Origin: Bradyrhizobium sp. 186
GTDB taxonomy: Bacteria > Pseudomonadota > Alphaproteobacteria > Rhizobiales > Xanthobacteraceae
Direction: 5' to 3'
DNA: 64,000 nucleotides
NCBI RefSeq assembly: GCF_023101685.1
Contig: NZ_CP082164.1
Coordinates: 7,564,001 to 7,628,000 of the forward strand
The notes under the pieces were generated by a model that saw only the letters and a list, made by a program, of their open reading frames with translations, made no database searches and was not told where the DNA came from. This document shows positions 1 to 9,046 of the stretch, piece after piece; the first letter of the stretch is position 1, and every line of letters begins with the position of its first letter. The position numbers were made by a program, and so were the translations under genes.

Positions 1-152
1 TGATGGCGCGAGACGATCGAGGCGATCGTCGGCAGGACCCTCTCCATCCAGGGCGTCTCCCAGAGACCGCCGCGAGCGAAGATATTCTGCATGTCGATGC
101 AGAGGTGAACGGCATTCCTGATGCCGCCGACCTCCGACTTGCTGTCCCTCAT
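1..152 (-). CDS. Isochorismatase-family cysteine hydrolase, N-terminal part
   Basis: Only the first 50 residues are in the window; the gene runs off the left edge. The peptide contains HLCIDMQNIFARGG, which matches the first strand of isochorismatase-like hydrolases, where the Asp of D-M-Q is one of the catalytic triad residues. Family members hydrolyse isochorismate, nicotinamide or related amides; the substrate cannot be told from this fragment. The ATG at 152 is preceded by GGAGG about 4 bases upstream, which supports the start. It is transcribed away from the gene at 971. Because the open frame is short, the family call rests on this one motif region. Confidence 0.6.
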   Translation of the reverse strand, partial: MRDSKSEVGGIRNAVHLCIDMQNIFARGGLWETPWMERVLPTIASIVSRH

Positions 153-970
153 GATCCTCCACCGTCGGATGCTTGCGCAGTCCCGCGCTGCGGGGCTGCG
201 ATAGAATTCCGCCGGCCGCCGTTCCGTTCCTGTTGGATCGACCGGCTGTGCACCCGCGCTGATCGCGGCAGCGCGCATGCGATGACCCGATCGTCGCTCG
301 GCGTTTCGATAGGCAGCAGGGACGGGATGCCGAAGGAGGATCACGACGCCTCTGGCTGGCGACGCAGTGCTGATCGCGTCAGTCTCCGTGCGATTTCCCT
401 GCTAACAGAGAATTTTACAGGGAATTTTGCGATTTCGACGCGTCAGAGGCCGGCTGGGGAGCAAGAATCTGCTGTGCCGCAGCGACTTCTCGCGTAATTC
501 CCTACGAGGATTAGCAACGAAAAATATTTAGGAGATCAGGGAAATTTATACCAGTATCAGGGAACAAGTTCCTCAACTACGCCGACATGCGGCCGTCGGC
601 AGCATGTGCTGGGCCCACCAGTCTGGCGATCAAATCGCGATGCACACTTGATCCCAGTCGCCGGCAGGATCACACTAAGTAGGCGAGACGCGGGCCGATC
701 ACGAGTAGCAGCAGCAAGACGATCCGACGGTTGCCGCCCCCATGCATGGAGCCGAGGCTTATCAATCTTGCGGTCGGAAGCGATACCGGCTTGCACAAAG
801 TGTGGCAGCTCGCAAAAACGGCGCAAAAACGGGAGGACCACGCGAGGCTCCGCATATATAATCCAACCACCCAATGAGCTGGGCGGCTATATCGGGAGAG
901 GGTCACCAGGCAACAACCGTCGGCGCAACTTTCGGTTTTACTCTCCTCCAGCGAAGCGGGAGGTGCATGC
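153..970. other. Intergenic region without a convincing gene
   Basis: Open frames are present on both strands (for example 606 to 974 on the plus strand), but they have no recognisable domain, no good ribosome binding site and they overlap one another. Around 405 to 440 the text contains two close copies of a GGAATTTT/ACAGGG type motif, and CAGGGAA recurs near 537 and 555. The same ACAGGGAA core forms a perfect palindrome at 30,786. The last 60 bases should hold the promoter and ribosome binding site of the gene at 971. Confidence 0.5.
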
Positions 971-2071
971 ATGACCTACGCTAAGCCTGCCCCGATCGCC
1001 ATACCCACGGAGCCCATTGGCAGCATTCCGAGGCCTCCTGATCTCATCCAGAAACTCGCCCAAGTCGACAGCGAGGACCCCGCCCTTGCCGCTCGTTACG
1101 AAGAGGCAGTTCGAGACACCATCGAACGGTTTGAAGCCACGGGATCTCTAGTCGTCACGGACGGCGAACAGAGGAAGTATCACAATTTCTTGACATACTG
1201 CGTACATGGGCTTCCGAACACGTCCGCGGACGGGTTCAAAATCCCATTCTCGGACGGTCACACGCGGCGTATGTTGCGGCTAACGCGCGGCCCGTTTCGT
1301 TATTTGCGCTACGCAGATTCGTATCTGGATGTGGCCATGCGCTATGCGCACGTGCCCGTCAAGCAGGCCGTGATATCGCCGTCAGCCTTGAGCCTGATGT
1401 ACCCAGCCGAAGGCATTCCGGACTATCCGCGAGAACAATTCATCGAAGATCTGCTGCGCGAGCATGAAACCGAGATACGACGTTGCCTACAAAAAGGAGC
1501 GCATAAAGTTCAGATAGACTTTACCGAAGCGCGTCTCGCCACGAAGATCGACCCCTCCGGGCAGCTCCTTGACAGTTTCATTGACCTCAACAATCTCGCG
1601 CTGTCGCGTTTCTCACCAGAAGAGCGCAGGCGCATCGGGGTTCATACGTGTCCCGGGGGCGATTTCCATGCGACGCACAGCGCGGACGTCGATTACGCAG
1701 ATTTGCTGCCCAGGTTCTTTGAGCTAAAGGCAGACAATTTCTATGTTGCGCTTGCCTGTGAGCAGGACCGTCGACGAGTGCTAAAGATCATCCGGAAATA
1801 CCTGAAACCGAGGCAGCGGATCTTTGTCGGCGTCATTTCGCCCAACCGTGCAGGCATTGAGTCCGCGGAAGAGGTGCGCGACCGTGTACTGGAGGCGTTA
1901 GAGTACATACCGATCGAGCAACTCGGTACTACTGACGACTGCGGTTTCGCGCCTTTCAGCGACGACACCTCGACGAGCCGCGATACCGCCTTCGCAAAGA
2001 TTCGCGCCCGAGTATTGGGTACAGCACTGGCCGAGAATTTGATCGGAGGTGATCATCATGACACGGGATAA
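971..2071 (+). CDS. MetE-like cobalamin-independent methyltransferase
   Basis: A 366-residue protein resembling the C-terminal catalytic barrel of cobalamin-independent methionine synthase (MetE), without the N-terminal half of the full-length enzyme. Zinc-ligand candidates are visible in the expected order: H225 and C227 in VHTCPGGD, E264 in ACEQD and C324 in DDCGF. Such single-barrel proteins move methyl groups to or from thiols; the donor is often not methyl-tetrahydrofolate, so the substrate is left open. The ATG at 971 follows GGGAGG by about 7 bases. The gene ends inside the start region of the histidine kinase at 2058 (14-base overlap), so the two are very likely cotranscribed and translationally coupled. 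Confidence 0.8.
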   Translation: MTYAKPAPIAIPTEPIGSIPRPPDLIQKLAQVDSEDPALAARYEEAVRDTIERFEATGSLVVTDGEQRKYHNFLTYCVHGLPNTSADGFKIPFSDGHTRRMLRLTRGPFRYLRYADSYLDVAMRYAHVPVKQAVISPSALSLMYPAEGIPDYPREQFIEDLLREHETEIRRCLQKGAHKVQIDFTEARLATKIDPSGQLLDSFIDLNNLALSRFSPEERRRIGVHTCPGGDFHATHSADVDYADLLPRFFELKADNFYVALACEQDRRRVLKIIRKYLKPRQRIFVGVISPNRAGIESAEEVRDRVLEALEYIPIEQLGTTDDCGFAPFSDDTSTSRDTAFAKIRARVLGTALAENLIGGDHHDTG

Positions 2072-4913
2072 CGAGGATAAGTTACTGCGTTCGGTTGCCC
2101 TTCAGAACGCTGAAAGTATTCGCGCCGTGCGGCTGCGTGCCGAGCAGCAAGCCGAAGCTGCCCTGCGCGAGCAGGCGAACCTGCTGAACCTCACGCATGA
2201 CGCCATCTTCGTCCGCGACATGAATGGAACCGTGAAGTACTGGAACCGCGGCGCAGAGGATTTATACGGATGGCCGGCGGAGAAAGCGGTTGGCAGAGTC
2301 ATTCAGGAGTTGCTCAAGACCATCTTCCAGGTCCCCCTCGAGCAGATCGAGGAAGAAGTTATCGGTGCAGGCCGCTGGGAAGGCGAGCTCGTACAGACCA
2401 AGAAGGACGGCAGCCAGGTTGTCGTGGCCAGCCGGTGGTCTTTGCAACGTGACGAGCGCAGCGCGCCGGTTGCGATCCTGGTCATCAACAACGACATCAC
2501 CAAACGCAAGCGCGCCGAAGAGGTTGCCCGCAGGAGCGAAAAAGAGCTTCGCGACGTCGTCAACGCGGTTCCGGCGTTTGTCTGGAGCACGCTTCCCGAC
2601 GGCGCCGTGGATTTCGTCAATGACCGTTGGCTCGAGTTCACGGGTTTGTCGCCGCAGGATGCGTTGGGTTGGAACTGGGAAGCCGCGGTTCATCCCGATG
2701 ACAGGTCGAGGGTCGTCGCCGAGCGACGCGCAGCACTGAAGAACGGACGATCGACCGAAGGTGAAATGCGGGTGCGGCGGGCGGACGGGGAATTTCGCTG
2801 GTGGTTCTTCCGCAACGTGCCGCTGCACGATGAAACGGGAAACATCGCGAAGTGGTATGGAACCGCGATTGATATCGACGACCGCAAGCGCGCAGAAGCC
2901 CTGCTCGCCGCGGAGAAACGGATCCTCGAGATGGTCGCTAAAGGGGATTCTCTCATCGAAATTCTTGATAGCCTGTGCCGACTGGTGGAGGAACCAGCCA
3001 AGGGTGTCCTCGCGTCGATCTTGTTGTTGGATGGCGACCGTCTGCGACATGGAGGCGCCCCTAGCCTTCCAAAGGCCTACACCGATGCGATCAATGGCGC
3101 TGTGATTGGACGATCAGCCGGCTCCTGCGGGACAGCCGCATACCGCGGCGAACCGGTAATTGTAGAGGACATCGCGACCGACCCGTTGTGGGCGGACTAT
3201 CGTGACTTGGCTTTGCCCCATTCTCTGCGCGCCTGTTGGTCCACACCGGTTTTCTCGTCGCAAGGCAAAGTGATTGCGACGTTCGCAATGTATTATCGCG
3301 AGCCGCGCCGACCGACCCAGCGGGATCAAGAGATCATTGACCAGATCACGCACCTCACTGGTGTCGCGATCCAAAAGAAATTGGCAGAGGAGAAGCTAGA
3401 GCGAAGCGAGGCGTATCTGGCCGAAGCGGAGAAGCTGACGCACACCGGCAGTTGGGCTTGGGATCCCCGCACCCAAAAGGTGCTCTACTGCTCCGAAGAA
3501 ATGTTCCGAATTTTCGGATTGGATCCGGGGGAGAGTTTACCGGCTCGCAACAATTTTTGGCAGCGAATCCACCCCGAGGATCGCGATTGGGTAGCCAAGA
3601 GATTTGAGGAGTCGCTTCGCGAAAGAGTAGATATCTTCGATGAGTTTAGGGTTCTTCTGCCAGACGAAACAGTTAGGCACATCAATTCCTCAAGCCATCC
3701 GGTTCTCGATGAGAACGGCGAGTTCATCGAGTTTGTTGGTACTGCTGTAGATGTGACAGAACGCAAACGCGCTGAGCTCGAGCGTCGACGCTTGGCGTCA
3801 TTGGTTGAGCAGGCCGCCGATCTTATGGCGATTACCGACCTCAGCGGTGGGACGCCGATCTACCTGAACAAAGCTGGGCTGAGAATGGTCGGATTCGACA
3901 GCTGGGAAGAAGCCAGTAGGAGGCGCGGAATTCACTACATTTTCCCCGGGGACCGTCAGTTTGTGAATGAGGTCCTTTGGCCGACCGTGCTGGAAAAGGG
4001 CTCCTGGTCGGGAGAGATGAGCTTCCGCCATTTCAAGACCGGAGATCCAATCCCGATCCTCTATTCGGCCTTTCGGATCGACGATCCGGAGACCGGTCAG
4101 CCTGTGAACGTCGGGAACGTGTGCCGCGATATCACCGAGCTCAAGCGGGCGGAAGAGAAGCTGCGCGCTAGCGAACAGCGCCTCTTCGATGCCCAGATGG
4201 AGCTCGCACATGTAACGCGCGTGACGACACTGGGGGAGATGACAGCCTCGATCGCCCACGAAATAAACCAACCGCTCGCAGCCTTGGTCGCCAACGCCGA
4301 GGCCTGTCTGCGCTGGCTCGACCGCGGAACTCCCGACCTAGACGGAGCGCGCCGCTCGGTGGAGTGGATAATCGACGACGGCAATCGGGCGAGTGAGGTG
4401 ATCAAGCGCATCCGGGCGCTCGCGAAAAAGACTAACATTGAGAAGGGGCCACTCGACATCAATGACGTCATCAGAGAGGTCATCGCGCTGGTGCAGCGTC
4501 AGCTAGTCGGCCACCAGGTATCATTGCGAACGGGGTTAGCACCCGCTTTACCCTCTATCCTGGGTGATCGGGTGCAACTGCAGCAGGTGATTCTCAACCT
4601 GGTGATGAATGGCATTGAAGCGATGCAAACGGTCACGGATCGACCGCGCGAATTGGTGATCCGATCCCGCCAGGACGAGAAACAAAAAGTGCTCGTAAGT
4701 GTGACGGATTGCGGCCCCGGGATCTCCGCAGAGAATGCGGACCGGCTGTTTACCGCCTTCTTCACAACCAAATCCAGCGGCATGGGTATGGGACTCTCGA
4801 TCTGCCGATCGATCATGGAAGCCCACGAGGGCCGGCTGTGGTCCGTGGCAAACCTACCCCACGGTGCCACGTTTCAGTTTACCCTGCCAGTGAATGCAGA
4901 CACTGTGTCGTGA
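2058..4913 (+). CDS. Multi-PAS/GAF sensor histidine kinase
   Basis: A 951-residue kinase with no obvious membrane segment. Numbering from the upstream GTG at 2049, the order is PAS (about 45-155), PAS with a PAC tail (170-280), GAF (300-445), PAS (455-575), PAS (585-705), HisKA and HATPase. The phospho-acceptor is H737 in IAHEINQPLAAL, an H-box typical of FixL-like kinases. The N box is NLVMNGIEAM, the G1 box DCGPGIS and the G2 box GMGMGLSI, so the catalytic core looks intact. I chose ATG 2058 because GGAGGT at 2045-2050 is 7 bases upstream. No response regulator lies beside it. Its coupling to the MetE-like gene suggests that it senses the substrate or product of that enzyme; this is inference. 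Confidence 0.88.
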   Translation: MTRDNEDKLLRSVALQNAESIRAVRLRAEQQAEAALREQANLLNLTHDAIFVRDMNGTVKYWNRGAEDLYGWPAEKAVGRVIQELLKTIFQVPLEQIEEEVIGAGRWEGELVQTKKDGSQVVVASRWSLQRDERSAPVAILVINNDITKRKRAEEVARRSEKELRDVVNAVPAFVWSTLPDGAVDFVNDRWLEFTGLSPQDALGWNWEAAVHPDDRSRVVAERRAALKNGRSTEGEMRVRRADGEFRWWFFRNVPLHDETGNIAKWYGTAIDIDDRKRAEALLAAEKRILEMVAKGDSLIEILDSLCRLVEEPAKGVLASILLLDGDRLRHGGAPSLPKAYTDAINGAVIGRSAGSCGTAAYRGEPVIVEDIATDPLWADYRDLALPHSLRACWSTPVFSSQGKVIATFAMYYREPRRPTQRDQEIIDQITHLTGVAIQKKLAEEKLERSEAYLAEAEKLTHTGSWAWDPRTQKVLYCSEEMFRIFGLDPGESLPARNNFWQRIHPEDRDWVAKRFEESLRERVDIFDEFRVLLPDETVRHINSSSHPVLDENGEFIEFVGTAVDVTERKRAELERRRLASLVEQAADLMAITDLSGGTPIYLNKAGLRMVGFDSWEEASRRRGIHYIFPGDRQFVNEVLWPTVLEKGSWSGEMSFRHFKTGDPIPILYSAFRIDDPETGQPVNVGNVCRDITELKRAEEKLRASEQRLFDAQMELAHVTRVTTLGEMTASIAHEINQPLAALVANAEACLRWLDRGTPDLDGARRSVEWIIDDGNRASEVIKRIRALAKKTNIEKGPLDINDVIREVIALVQRQLVGHQVSLRTGLAPALPSILGDRVQLQQVILNLVMNGIEAMQTVTDRPRELVIRSRQDEKQKVLVSVTDCGPGISAENADRLFTAFFTTKSSGMGMGLSICRSIMEAHEGRLWSVANLPHGATFQFTLPVNADTVS

Positions 4914-4989
4914 GGTTGTGCCATAAACAGTCCAATGGACAGTCCCGCTCGCTGGGCCAAGCTCACCCACGTCACAGGCGAACGACCTT

Positions 4990-5466
4990 TTAATGATGCC
5001 TGACCGGAATCAGCGAAGGACCGTTCAGGTTAACCGGCAGTATTTCGAAGAGCACGTGCACCATGGGTGCATCCGTCTTGTTAAAAACGGTGTGGTTTAT
5101 ATCGCCAGATTCAAAGAAGAAATCGCCCGGGCCGTAAACTACAGTCTTATCCGGCAAGACGTAAGTCATGTAGCCGGAGGTGACTTGGCGGATGCCGGGG
5201 CCCTCGTGATTGTGCTCGCCCACATGTCCGCCGGGGGCAAGCGTCAACTCGGTGACTCTGAGCTTGTACTTTCCATTGATCTCCTTAAGGAACCCTTCAA
5301 GCGGCGCCTCGAACTTGATTTTGGCGACCAAGCCGTTGGTATCGACTTTGACTGGGCTTACGCCTACTTGCGCGCGCGCCTCGCCCGCCTGTCCAAGCAA
5401 TGCCACGAACGGTGCCGTTGCGAGAGCCAGAAGAAAATCGCGTCTGATGGGTTTATCGTTTGGCAT
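4990..5466 (-). CDS. Exported cupin-domain protein
   Basis: A 158-residue protein with an N-terminal export signal that looks Tat-like (RRDFLLALATAPFVALL), followed by a single cupin barrel. The metal-binding motif 1 is visible as GGHVGEHNHEGPGI and motif 2 as GDFFFESGDINHTVFN. Single-domain cupins of this kind bind one metal ion and a small ligand; the substrate is unknown. ATG 5466 was preferred over the upstream start at 5505 because AGGAG stands about 8 bases before it and the signal peptide then begins at the N terminus. It is divergent from the HxlR-type regulator gene at 5598, a common arrangement for a regulator and its target. Confidence 0.78.
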   Translation of the reverse strand: MPNDKPIRRDFLLALATAPFVALLGQAGEARAQVGVSPVKVDTNGLVAKIKFEAPLEGFLKEINGKYKLRVTELTLAPGGHVGEHNHEGPGIRQVTSGYMTYVLPDKTVVYGPGDFFFESGDINHTVFNKTDAPMVHVLFEILPVNLNGPSLIPVRHH

Positions 5467-5597
5467 GATAAATCTCCTGTTGCCGCTAGTCGAAGCCAAT
5501 GGCAATCGAAGCTGCAGCGTAAACCGCTCGCCGAGCCCTAAACTAGTGCGAAGACCGGACTACTTCCGCACCCCCGCGCGGCGTGATACGCTCAATC

Positions 5598-6333
5598 ATG
5601 CACCGTTACGGCCAATATTGTCCCGTGGCGCGAGCGGCGGAAATCCTTGCCGACCGTTGGACCGTGCTCATCGTCCGCGAGCTGCTTGCCGACGTTAATC
5701 ACTTCAACGAACTTGAGCGCGGTCTTCCTCACATGTCCCGCACGCTGCTTGCGGGACGGCTGCGGCGGTTGCAGCAAGCCGGCGTGCTGGAACGGCGCGG
5801 TGCCTCACGGGGCAAGCAGACTGAATACCTCCGCCGGGCGCGACCTGCAATCGATTATCGACCAACTCGGCGGATGGGGAGCGCGCTGGGCTTTCGGTGA
5901 TCCGCGGCCGAACGAACTCGATCCCGTCGTCCTGCTGTGGTGGATGCGGCGCCGCGTGCGCATCGAGGCCATAGGGAAACGCCGCGTGGTGATCCAGTTC
6001 GACTTCGGTGGCGGGCCGAGGCAGCGCTATTGGCTCTTGATCGAGCGCGCGGACGTTTCGGTCTGTCTCAAGAACCCCGGCTTCGATATCGATGTGATCG
6101 TCTCGACGGACATCGTGGCGTTTTATAGAGTTTGGCTGGGGCGCGTAAGCTTCTCCGAAGCCTTGCATAGGCAGCCGGTCCGGCTGGACGGGACGCCCGC
6201 CGACGTTCGAGCTTTCTCGGGTTGGTTTGCTTGGAGCCGATGGCAGACACGGGTACGCGCTGCGCTGGCCGATCGGCGGACTGCGTCGTCCAACGATCGT
6301 CATCCCAGGCTAGCCAAGAGGAGCATAGGCTGA
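5598..6333 (+). pseudogene. HxlR-family regulator with C-terminal extension, frameshifted
   Basis: The first reading frame encodes a winged-helix HxlR domain beginning MHRYGQYCPVARAAEIL, with the family signature HFNELERGLPHMSRTLL. Near 5,830 the frame breaks: the C-terminal part continues in another frame as TSAGRDLQSIIDQLGGWGA and runs to 6,333 through a domain resembling the SCP2-like extension seen on some longer HxlR proteins. A single-base indel restores one protein of about 245 residues. The start is ATG 5598; an upstream GTG at 5583 is possible. It is divergent from the cupin gene and may regulate it. It is either a decayed gene or a sequence error. Confidence 0.75.
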
Positions 6334-6376
6334 AGCTGTTGCGTCATTCGGTATGTCCGGGTTGGGTCAATCGCGT

Positions 6377-6475
6377 CACTTTGGCCGTCGACAGACTACT
6401 TCCGATCTTCCTCCGGAAGCGGACATCGTCATGCCCGGTCGGCATGTCTCAAAAGTGCCAATTTCGGAAGTGAAC
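6377..6475. repeat. Dispersed intergenic repeat, copy 1
   Basis: About 95 bases bounded by ACTTCCG on the left and CGGAAGT on the right, with GCGGACATCGTCA in the middle. A similar stretch with the same end motifs, the same central GGACATCGTCA and the same GTGCCAAT lies at 27,419-27,512. Shorter related pieces occur near 22,005, 22,926, 19,270 and 30,515. It lies between two broken genes and has no coding potential that I can support. Confidence 0.6.
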
Positions 6476-6479
6476 GCAC

Positions 6480-6751
6480 TCATTCGATCACCTCGTCGGC
6501 GAACGACAGCAATGTCGGGGGCACGGCAATGCCGAGCGCTTTGGCGATCTTGAGGTTGATCACGAAGGTAAACTTGCTCGCCTGCTCGATCGGGAGATCG
6601 CCGGGCTTGATACCGCGAAGTATTTTCGCGACATAGCTGCCCGCATGGCGAAAGCCGTCCGCGAGGTCACTTGAATAGGACATCAGAAGGCCGGCGCGTC
6701 CCCATTCCGGGTATACGCCGACCGTCGACTTTGCCGACGCGGCAACGAGAG
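6480..6751 (-). pseudogene. ABC transporter substrate-binding protein, C-terminal fragment
   Basis: The last 80 or so residues match the C terminus of the ABC_sub_bind family (the periplasmic binding proteins of TrpX type): GLLMSYSSDLADGF, a YVAKILRGIKPGDLPIEQ stretch, and INLKIAKALGIAVPPTLL before the stop at 6480. The reading frame stays open further upstream, but from about 6,752 the DNA is the antisense of an IS5-type transposase. The gene has therefore been truncated at its 5' side by that element. The fragment should be non-functional. Confidence 0.75.
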
Positions 6752-7590
6752 GCATTAGAGTTCTTCCAGCACACGTTCCCGCACGAGCGCTCCGACTTGA
6801 GCCATTGGCGCAAGCGGTTCTGCGACAAGCTGGAACTGCTGCTGGCCGAGAGCCTTCGGGTGGCGCACGGCAGCGGCGCATTGCGCAGCAGGACCTGGCC
6901 CGGGTCACGGTCGATAACACGGTGCAGCCCAAAGCCATCAACTTCCTGACCGACGCCAAGCTGCTGCATGCGGCGATCCGGGGCCTGAACTGGCTGGCCA
7001 CGAGGCACGGGGTTCGGCTGCGGCAATCCTATCTGGGCGTCGCCAAGCGTGCCGCGATGATGGCCGGACGCTATGCCCACGCCAAACAGTTCAACCACCA
7101 TCGCAAGCAATTGCGCCTGCTGCGCGCCCGGCTTGGCTGGATCGTCCGCGACATCCGCCGCAAGATCGAGGGCAACACCGAGCTTGAGGCGGCCTTCGAG
7201 ATCGCTCTGGCGCGCGCCAGCCAGATCCGCTCGCAGCAGCAGCGCCAGCGCGGCTACAAGCTCTATTCTTTCCATGCCCCGGAGACCGAGTGCATCGGCA
7301 AGGGCAAGGCCTCGGCGCCGTACGAGTTCGGCGTCAAGGTCTCGATCGTCACCACCAACGCCCGCGCTCCCGGCGGCCGGTTCGTGCTGCACGCCAGGGC
7401 GCTGCCGGGCAATCCCTATGATGGACACACCCTGCGCACCATCATCGAAGATACCCAGAAGCTCACCGGCCGTGAGATCGAGCGCGCCTATGTCGATAAG
7501 GGATATCGGGGCCACGATGCCCCGCATCCGCGCCAGGTCTTCATCTCCGACCGGAAGCGCAGCGTCTTCGGCGCTATCAAGCGTGAGCTC
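6752..7590 (+). pseudogene. IS5-type transposase fragment, truncated at both ends
   Basis: The DNA encodes the middle of an IS5-type DDE transposase, in two frames. The first frame gives LEFFQHTFPHERSDLSHWRK, and near 6,887 the sequence shifts to the frame that reads ARVTVDNTVQPKAI. It then runs through GKGKASAPYEFGVKVSI, a LPGNPYDGHTLRTIIEDTQ segment and AYVDKGYRGHDAPHPRQV to FGAIKREL. The N terminus is missing at the junction with the binding-protein fragment, and the C terminus, normally about 80 residues longer, is lost where the IS701 element begins. It is dead on both counts. Confidence 0.8.
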
Positions 7591-7603
7591 ATGTCAGGGC
7601 CGG

Positions 7604-9046
7604 CCTTAGCATTACAGTTGTCTTTTTGATTTGACGTGAGCGCGTTGAGCGGCAGCCTGATGAGCTCTGCGCCAGAATGACCATGCGATGACATGCGCGG
7701 GTTGGATCCGCTTTCGAGCAAGCCTGATGGCGATGCGGCGGATTTCCTGGATTGACCAACGGATCAGCGGCGGCGTGGGTGTGCTTTGGCTTTTGCCGGG
7801 GGGCGGCGTTTGGTTTTTTTGGCGGTGGCGGATTGGCGCGATGGCGGATCGCCGCCATCATGGCGAAGGCGAGCATCACCAGGGACACGTGGCGATGCCA
7901 GCCATGCCAGGACCTGCTCTCGTTATGATCGAGCCCGAACTCGTTTTTCGCGGTTTCAAAGCTGTCCTCGATCGCCCATCGATGGCCTTCGACCGCGACC
8001 AGCGTTTCAATTGATGTTCCCGCTGGGCACCAGGTGGTGAAGAAGGCGAGATCGCCATCGGCGATATGGCGACGGATCAGCAGACCGCGCGTCCATAAAC
8101 CATCATTTGCGCTGTTGAACTGCTCGACCTCGAGATCGGCCAGTTCGAGATAACACCAGTCATGCAGCCTCGGTCCTTTGGTTCCGGCTCCCGCCGACAA
8201 GCGCTTCCAGTCGGACGGGCGCCGCGTCCGGGCGATGTCTTCGGCCTTGCCGGCGACCGGCTGTCGCTTGCCCCAGGATCGGAAGACATGAGAGCTGCTG
8301 ACCCCGAGCACATAGCCTTTGCCTGCCCGCCGTAGCTGCTGTTCGATATCGCCAACACCGTAGACCGTGTCACCGGCAACCCACTTGAATGGTACAGACG
8401 CGGCTATCGCACGTGCGATCATTCTCGTCGCAAGCTTTGGTTTGGTCGCAAAGCCGACATCGGCAGGCACGTATGCGGCTTCCAGACGATCTGGATCGTC
8501 AGTCCATTCCTTCGGAAGATACAACGCGCGATCGATGAACGCATGACCATGACGCGAAACGTAGGTAGCGAAGACGCCGATCTGGCAGTTCGTAATCTTC
8601 CCTGCCGAACCAGTGTATTGCCGTGCCACTCCGCATGAGGCCTTACCCTGCTTGAGAAAGCCGGTCTCGTCGATCACCAGCACCGCATCGTCATCCGCCA
8701 AATGCTCGATGACATAGTCGCGGACGATATCGCGCAGGGCATCAGCGTCCCAATCTCCACGACCCAGAATTGCCTGCTGACGCCATGGGCCAGGATCGCC
8801 AGCCGCCTCCGCGCGCATCCAGCCGGTCTTGCGCTGCTCATCTCCGAGCAGACCTTCCAGGAACAAGCCTGCATTCGTCGCCACACGCTCTTGCGTGAAC
8901 AACGGACGTATCCGTTGCTTGATCTCTCGAAGCGACGCCGCCCACAACGCAAGCGTCTCCTCAACCGACGCGGCCCGCGTCCACGACATTCGAATCATGG
9001 TTGCCCATGGATTCAGAAACCCGCAAACAAAGCAACTGTAATGTTA
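7604..9046. mobile_element. IS701-family insertion sequence, right end interrupted by IS5
   Basis: About 1.44 kb. The left terminal repeat reads TTAGCATTACAGTTG (7606-7620). The right one reads CAACTGTAATGTTA (9033-9046) and is then interrupted by the IS5 element at 9047-9979, after which TTAG resumes at 9980. The transposase gene fills the interior on the minus strand. The left flank is an IS5-type transposase fragment, but the DNA right of the IS5 copy is an unrelated gene, so a simple insertion into that transposase does not explain the flanks; an adjacent deletion or rearrangement is needed. Confidence 0.75.
7612..8998 (-). pseudogene. IS701-family transposase, frameshifted near the C terminus
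   Basis: A DDE transposase of the IS701 family starting at ATG 8998. Clear features are DAVLVIDETGFLKQGKAS, PFKWVAGDTVYG (second Asp), EGHRWAIEDSFETAKNEFGL (Glu region) and HGWHRHVSLVMLAFAM. After NPPPPKK the annotated frame gives unnatural sequence, whereas the +1 frame gives PLIRWSIQEIRRIAIRLA and ends in SKRQL with a stop at 7612-7614, inside the left terminal repeat, where such genes normally end. The shift falls near an A7 run and a C6 run at about 7,800-7,820. It may be a mutation, a sequencing slip or transcriptional slippage. Confidence 0.8.

Noticed and set aside
3..497. 164-codon plus-strand frame at the left edge
   Set aside because: Its first part is the antisense of the isochorismatase-like gene; the rest has no domain or ribosome binding site.
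606..974. 122-codon plus-strand frame before the MetE-like gene
   Set aside because: No family resemblance, overlaps two minus-strand frames, and runs into the start region of the next gene.
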